A stretch of 8,450 bases of DNA from CAYLLT01 sp964591605 (GTDB taxonomy: Bacteria > Planctomycetota > Phycisphaerae > UBA1845 > PWPN01). How positions within the stretch are numbered: position 1 is the stretch's first letter; every line of letters starts with the position of its first letter. Below are positions 5,195-8,450 of the stretch, in pieces. The notes under the pieces are model-generated. The model searched no databases, was not told the DNA's origin, and worked only from the letters and a program-made list of their open reading frames with translations. The DNA lies in assembly GCA_964591605.1 (NCBI GenBank), contig CAZQEN010000332.1:1-8450 (forward strand). Direction: 5' to 3'. Position numbers and translations under genes: made by a program.

Positions 5195-6937
5195 ATGTCG
5201 AATGACGGGAGCCACCTTGATTCCTTCTTCAAGGCACTCGCCGCCCTGACCCTGCTGGTGGCAGGCTGCGCCGTAGGCCCCGATTACCACCCTCCCGATC
5301 TCCAGGTTCCCGACCGGTGGCACGCGTCCGCCGGAAAGGGCCTTAAGGAAGGAGCGGCGGATCTGTCGCAGTGGTGGCAGCATTTTAACGACCCCCAGCT
5401 TTCCGAATTGATCGACCAGTCCATGGAGGGCAACCTGAATCTGCGGCTGGCGGTGCTGCGCATCCGCCAGGCTCGCGCCCTGCGCGGCGTGGCCGCGGGC
5501 GAGCTGCTGCCGGTCCTGGGCGCCCAGGGGAGCTACACGCGGTCCAGACCCAGTGCCAACGGCGTCATGGCCGCTCCGCAGGCAGCCGGGAAGGCGGACA
5601 TGTTTGCGAGTACAGTGGCGCGCGGCATCGCCGGCAACGCCCTGGGGACGGGTCTGGCCAGCGTCGCCCCCGGCGCCTCCGGGATCACCAATTCGATCGC
5701 CAACGGGCTGATCGGCATGCTCCCGAACCCGACCGGCCTGCCGGACGCCGACGAACTCGATCTGCATTCGGTCGGTTTTGACGCCTCGTGGGAAATCGAT
5801 CTTTTCGGCGGGATTCGCCGCAACATCGAGTCCGCAGACGCCGACTGGGCCGCCACCGTCGAAGATTACCGGGGCATCCTGGTCAGCCTGCTGGCCGAGG
5901 TGGCCACGACCTACATCGACATCCGCTCCCTGCAGAGCCAGATCGAAACCACCCGTCAGAACATCAAGCTGCAGCAGGCGACCGTGTCGCTCACCCGGGT
6001 GCGGCTGGACTCCGAGCTCGTGTCCGAACTTGACGTTCGCCAGGCGGAGACGAATCTGGCGACCACGGAATCGGAGCTGCCTCTGCTCGAGACCGGCCTG
6101 GCCGTGGCGATCTATCGCATGGGCGTCCTGATCGGCCGCGAGCCCACGGCCCTGTATGACGAGCTCTCGGCGGCGAGGCCGATCCCCCCGCCGCCGGCCG
6201 AGACGCTGGTCGGCGTGCCCGTGGACATCCTTCGCCGGCGGCCGGATATTCGCGCCGCGGAACGGCGTCTGGCCGCCGAGACTGCCCGGATCGGCGTCGC
6301 CGCCGCCGAGCTCTATCCGCGGCTCACGCTCTCGGGAACCTTCGGCTTCGAGGCCACGCGGTTCGCCAACCTGCTCGATGGCCGGAGCATCTCCTATGGC
6401 TTCGGCCCGGCCGTTCGGTGGAACGTCTTCGACGGTCTGCGGAATCTCAACCGCATCGCCGCGCAGCAGGCCGCCGCTCAGCAGGCCTGCGTCGCGTACG
6501 AGCAGGCGCTCCTGACCGCACTTCAGGACGTTGAATCCTCCGCGGTCGCCTACGCGCGCGAGCAGGTGCGCCAGGAGGCGCTCATCCGTGCGACCCGGGC
6601 CGGCGAGCAGGCCGCCCAGCTTGCGGAGACCCGCTACGAGGACGGCCTGACCGATTTTCAGAACGTGCTCATCGCCCAGCGATCGCTGGTGAACCTCCAG
6701 AACGCTCTCGCCCAGAGCCGCGGACAGGTGGCGGTCAACCTGGTGGCTCTTTACAAGGCCCTCGGCGGCGGCTGGTCGTCGGACGTGGTTCCGCAGCGGG
6801 AGTATCTGGATGACCCCGACGGCGTGCTCGCGCATCCGGTGGAGTTCTACGTGTCCGGCGGCAGGGGGGACCTGCCCTGGTCCGGCGCATCCAACGGCGC
6901 CGCCGAAGCGGGCGCTGCCACAGGTCCGGCAGAGTGA
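5195..6937 (+). CDS. RND efflux outer-membrane factor lipoprotein (NodT/OprM family)
   Basis: 580 residues; the outer-membrane channel of a tripartite efflux pump. A lipoprotein signal peptide is visible: a hydrophobic stretch (about 13-23) ends in VAGC with Cys25 as the lipidated residue, followed by AVGPDYHPP, a hallmark of NodT-family proteins. The two TolC-type repeats are clear: FDASWEIDLFGGIRR (195-209) and ELDVRQAETNLA (278-289) in the first, and VPVDILRRRPDIRAAERRLA (341-360), ELYPRLTLSGTFGF (372-385) and NVFDGLRN (410-417) in the second. VNLVALYKALGGGW (514-527) closes the domain. The protein is longer than the usual 460-500 residues because of a Gly/Ala-rich insertion (about 119-194) and a roughly 53-residue tail. 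The ATG at 5195 follows GAGGAG (5182-5187) with ideal spacing; the same frame is open upstream but without family features or lipobox. First gene of the operon. Confidence 0.95.
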   Translation: MSNDGSHLDSFFKALAALTLLVAGCAVGPDYHPPDLQVPDRWHASAGKGLKEGAADLSQWWQHFNDPQLSELIDQSMEGNLNLRLAVLRIRQARALRGVAAGELLPVLGAQGSYTRSRPSANGVMAAPQAAGKADMFASTVARGIAGNALGTGLASVAPGASGITNSIANGLIGMLPNPTGLPDADELDLHSVGFDASWEIDLFGGIRRNIESADADWAATVEDYRGILVSLLAEVATTYIDIRSLQSQIETTRQNIKLQQATVSLTRVRLDSELVSELDVRQAETNLATTESELPLLETGLAVAIYRMGVLIGREPTALYDELSAARPIPPPPAETLVGVPVDILRRRPDIRAAERRLAAETARIGVAAAELYPRLTLSGTFGFEATRFANLLDGRSISYGFGPAVRWNVFDGLRNLNRIAAQQAAAQQACVAYEQALLTALQDVESSAVAYAREQVRQEALIRATRAGEQAAQLAETRYEDGLTDFQNVLIAQRSLVNLQNALAQSRGQVAVNLVALYKALGGGWSSDVVPQREYLDDPDGVLAHPVEFYVSGGRGDLPWSGASNGAAEAGAATGPAE

Positions 6938-7004
6938 TGGAATGAGAACAAGCGGTCTGCAACAGGGATCGGCATTCAACGGTGTGAGGACGTGAGGTAA
7001 CTCC

Positions 7005-8204
7005 ATGCGAACAACTGAGAGCTGCAGACAAGCGGCCATGATGGGGCTTGTGATATGCGTCACGGGCCTGGCGGGCTGCAAACAACAACAGGCCGCCGCA
7101 CCGCCGCCGGAACCGCCCGAAGTGGCGGTGATCGTGGTGGCCTCACAGCGGGTCTCGCTGTCCACCGAGTTGCCCGGCCGCACATCGCCGTACATGGTCG
7201 CCGAAGTGCGCCCGCAGGTGAGCGGCATCATCCAGTCCCGCCGGTTCGAGGAAGGTCAGGATGTGAAGGCGGGAGATGTGCTCTATCAGATTGACCCGGC
7301 TCCCTATCAGGCGGCCTTCGACCGGGCCAAGGCCGCGCTGGCGGTCGCCGAGGCCAATCTCCCCGCCGTCCAGGCGCGGTCGGAGCGATACAAGAAGGCG
7401 CTGGCCGAGCGGGCCGTCAGCCGGCAGGACTACGATGAAGCGGTGGCCGCCCTCCATCAGGCCGAGGCCACGATTGCCCTGCGCAAAGCCGAGATGGAGA
7501 GTGCCCGCATCGATCTGTCCTACACGCCGGTGGCGGCGCCCATTTCCGGCCGCATCGGCAGGTCTCACTTCACCGTCGGGGCCCTTGTGACCGCCCACCA
7601 GGCCGCCCCTCTCGCCACTATTCACCAGTTGAACCCCATCTACGTGGATGTGGCCCAGTCCTCCGCGGAGCTGCTGCGTCTGAAGCGCAACCTGGAGACC
7701 GGCAGACTCAGCACCGACCTGGACAACCAGCGGCAGGTCCGCGTCATTCTGGAGGACGGGACGCCTTACCCCCTGGTCGGCACCCTGCAATTCCGCGATG
7801 TCAAGGTGGACCCCACCACCGGCTCTTACACCCTGCGCGTCGTGCTCCCCAACCCCGACCACCTGCTTCTGCCGGGCATGTTCGTGCGGGCGGCGATCGA
7901 GGAGGGAATCATCAAGGACGCCATCCTCGCCCCCCAGCAGGGCGTCTCCCGCGACCACAGGGGCCATCCGGTGGCCCTGGTTGTGGACGCCGAGGGCAAG
8001 GTTGAGCAGCGGTTGCTCAACGCCGACCGGGCGATCGGGGACAAGTGGCTGGTCTCCTCGGGCCTGGCCCCGGGTGATCGAATGATCGTCGAGGGTCTGC
8101 AGAAAGTGCGGCCGGGAGTTCCCGTCAAAGTGGTCCCGTTTGAAGCGGGCTCGCCGGATGGTCTGGTGACGGCCAAGGCGCCCATGGTCCCCAGTGCGAA
8201 GTAA
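7005..8204 (+). CDS. RND efflux periplasmic adaptor (membrane-fusion protein, AcrA/MexA type)
   Basis: 399 residues; links the inner-membrane pump to the outer-membrane channel. The lipoprotein signal ends in LAGC with Cys25, followed by a Gln/Pro-rich spacer. Domain order is the standard one: barrel-sandwich half-motif ELPGRTSPYMVAEVRPQVSG (55-74) and GDVLYQIDPAPYQAAFDRAK (90-109), an alpha-helical hairpin (about 104-170), the second lipoyl half APISGRIGRS (178-187), the beta-barrel (about 210-300) with LNPIYVDVAQSS and LPNPDHLLLPGMFVRA (281-296), and the membrane-proximal domain with APQQGVSRD (309-317), GDKWLV and GLQKVRPGVPVK (364-375). Resemblance to E. coli AcrA is close along the whole length. 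The ATG at 7005 follows GAGGTAA (from 6994). It lies 67 bp after the outer-membrane factor and 13 bp before the pump gene, clearly one operon. Confidence 0.97.
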   Translation: MRTTESCRQAAMMGLVICVTGLAGCKQQQAAAPPPEPPEVAVIVVASQRVSLSTELPGRTSPYMVAEVRPQVSGIIQSRRFEEGQDVKAGDVLYQIDPAPYQAAFDRAKAALAVAEANLPAVQARSERYKKALAERAVSRQDYDEAVAALHQAEATIALRKAEMESARIDLSYTPVAAPISGRIGRSHFTVGALVTAHQAAPLATIHQLNPIYVDVAQSSAELLRLKRNLETGRLSTDLDNQRQVRVILEDGTPYPLVGTLQFRDVKVDPTTGSYTLRVVLPNPDHLLLPGMFVRAAIEEGIIKDAILAPQQGVSRDHRGHPVALVVDAEGKVEQRLLNADRAIGDKWLVSSGLAPGDRMIVEGLQKVRPGVPVKVVPFEAGSPDGLVTAKAPMVPSAK

Positions 8205-8217
8205 GCGGAGTACGCTG

Positions 8218-8450
8218 ATGCTATCCAGATTTTTCCTCGACCGCCCCGTTTTCGCCTGGGTCATCGCCATCGTGATCATGGTCGCGGGTGGTCTGGCGAT
8301 CTACAACCTGCCCGTCTCTCAGTATCCGCCGATCGCGCCCCCCTCCATCTACATCCAGTCGTTCTATCCCGGCGCTTCGGCGGAAACCGTCGAGAACAGC
8401 GTCACCCAGATCATCGAGCAGAAGATGACCGGGCTCGACCAGATGATCTA
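8218..8450 (+). CDS. RND efflux pump, AcrB/MexB-type (HAE1) inner-membrane transporter, truncated by the window end
   Basis: Only the first 77 complete codons are present; the gene runs off the right edge, and full-length members have about 1,030-1,060 residues. The N-terminus MLSRFFLDRPVFAWVIAI is the classic start of HAE1 pumps, followed by the rest of the first membrane helix (to about residue 29). Next comes YNLPVSQYPPIAPPSIYIQS, then YPGASAETVENSVTQIIEQ and MTGLDQMI, which begin the porter domain. It lines up with E. coli AcrB without gaps apart from the extra N-terminal residue. The protein exports drugs or other hydrophobic compounds using the proton gradient; its substrate cannot be read from this part. 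The ATG at 8218 follows GGAG (8207-8210) with 7-nt spacing, directly after the adaptor gene. Confidence 0.97.
   Translation, partial: MLSRFFLDRPVFAWVIAIVIMVAGGLAIYNLPVSQYPPIAPPSIYIQSFYPGASAETVENSVTQIIEQKMTGLDQMI

Noticed and set aside
4695..5249. Plus-strand open frame (184 codons) in the leader region overlapping the outer-membrane factor start
   Set aside because: Arg/Gly/Ser-rich translation, no Shine-Dalgarno sequence, and overlap with a well-supported start in another frame.
5168..7231. Long minus-strand open frame (687 codons) opposite the outer-membrane factor
   Set aside because: It lies entirely antisense to a clearly conserved gene, extends into the adaptor gene, and has a low-complexity translation without family features.
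7143..8279. Minus-strand open frame (378 codons) opposite the adaptor gene
   Set aside because: Antisense to an unambiguous AcrA-type gene and running into the pump gene; no domain or ribosome-binding site.
1..8450. CRISPR array, tRNA, rRNA, insertion sequence or phage genes
   Set aside because: No regularly spaced repeats, no tRNA-like cloverleaf or rRNA sequence, and no transposase or integrase motifs were found on either strand.

Overview
The window is GC-rich DNA, probably a chromosomal segment from a Gram-negative (two-membrane) bacterium. The double membrane is inferred from a tripartite RND efflux operon that includes an outer-membrane factor lipoprotein. The phylum cannot be fixed from the sequence alone. 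The small HEAT-like protein and the short palindromic repeats at the left edge would fit the PVC group (Verrucomicrobiota, Kiritimatiellota, Planctomycetota), but this is only a weak inference.

Layout. Bases 1-304 hold no convincing gene but carry a perfect 9-bp hairpin and a pair of direct repeats with a 22-bp period. A small HEAT-repeat-like gene (305-727) is followed, past a GC-rich hairpin, by a three-gene proton-translocating nicotinamide nucleotide transhydrogenase cluster: pntAA (800-1966), pntAB (1994-2293) and pntB (2317-3768). A TetR-family repressor gene (3842-4537, minus strand) ends convergently with pntB. It is transcribed divergently from an RND efflux operon in the order outer-membrane factor (5195-6937), membrane-fusion protein (7005-8204), AcrB-type pump (8218 to the window edge, truncated). 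An AT-rich island at about 4555-4650 holds back-to-back promoter candidates around an 18-bp perfect palindrome, the likely repressor operator. Between that island and the first efflux gene lie about 550 bases of GC-rich, apparently non-coding leader with several inverted repeats.

How the genes work together. The Pnt subunits form a membrane complex in which domain I (PntAA) binds NAD(H), domain II (PntAB plus the N-terminal part of PntB) conducts protons, and domain III (C-terminal part of PntB) normally binds NADP(H). The efflux genes encode a periplasm-spanning pump, and the TetR protein most likely represses both itself and the pump until it binds an unknown ligand.

The most unusual observation is in PntB. 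The Lys-Arg pair that holds the NADP 2'-phosphate in characterised transhydrogenases is replaced by Asn-Leu followed by two Asp, while the other catalytic landmarks are kept. This suggests altered nucleotide specificity in domain III. Other points of interest are the HEAT-like gene in front of pnt, the long structured leader, and a Gly/Ala-rich insertion in the outer-membrane factor.
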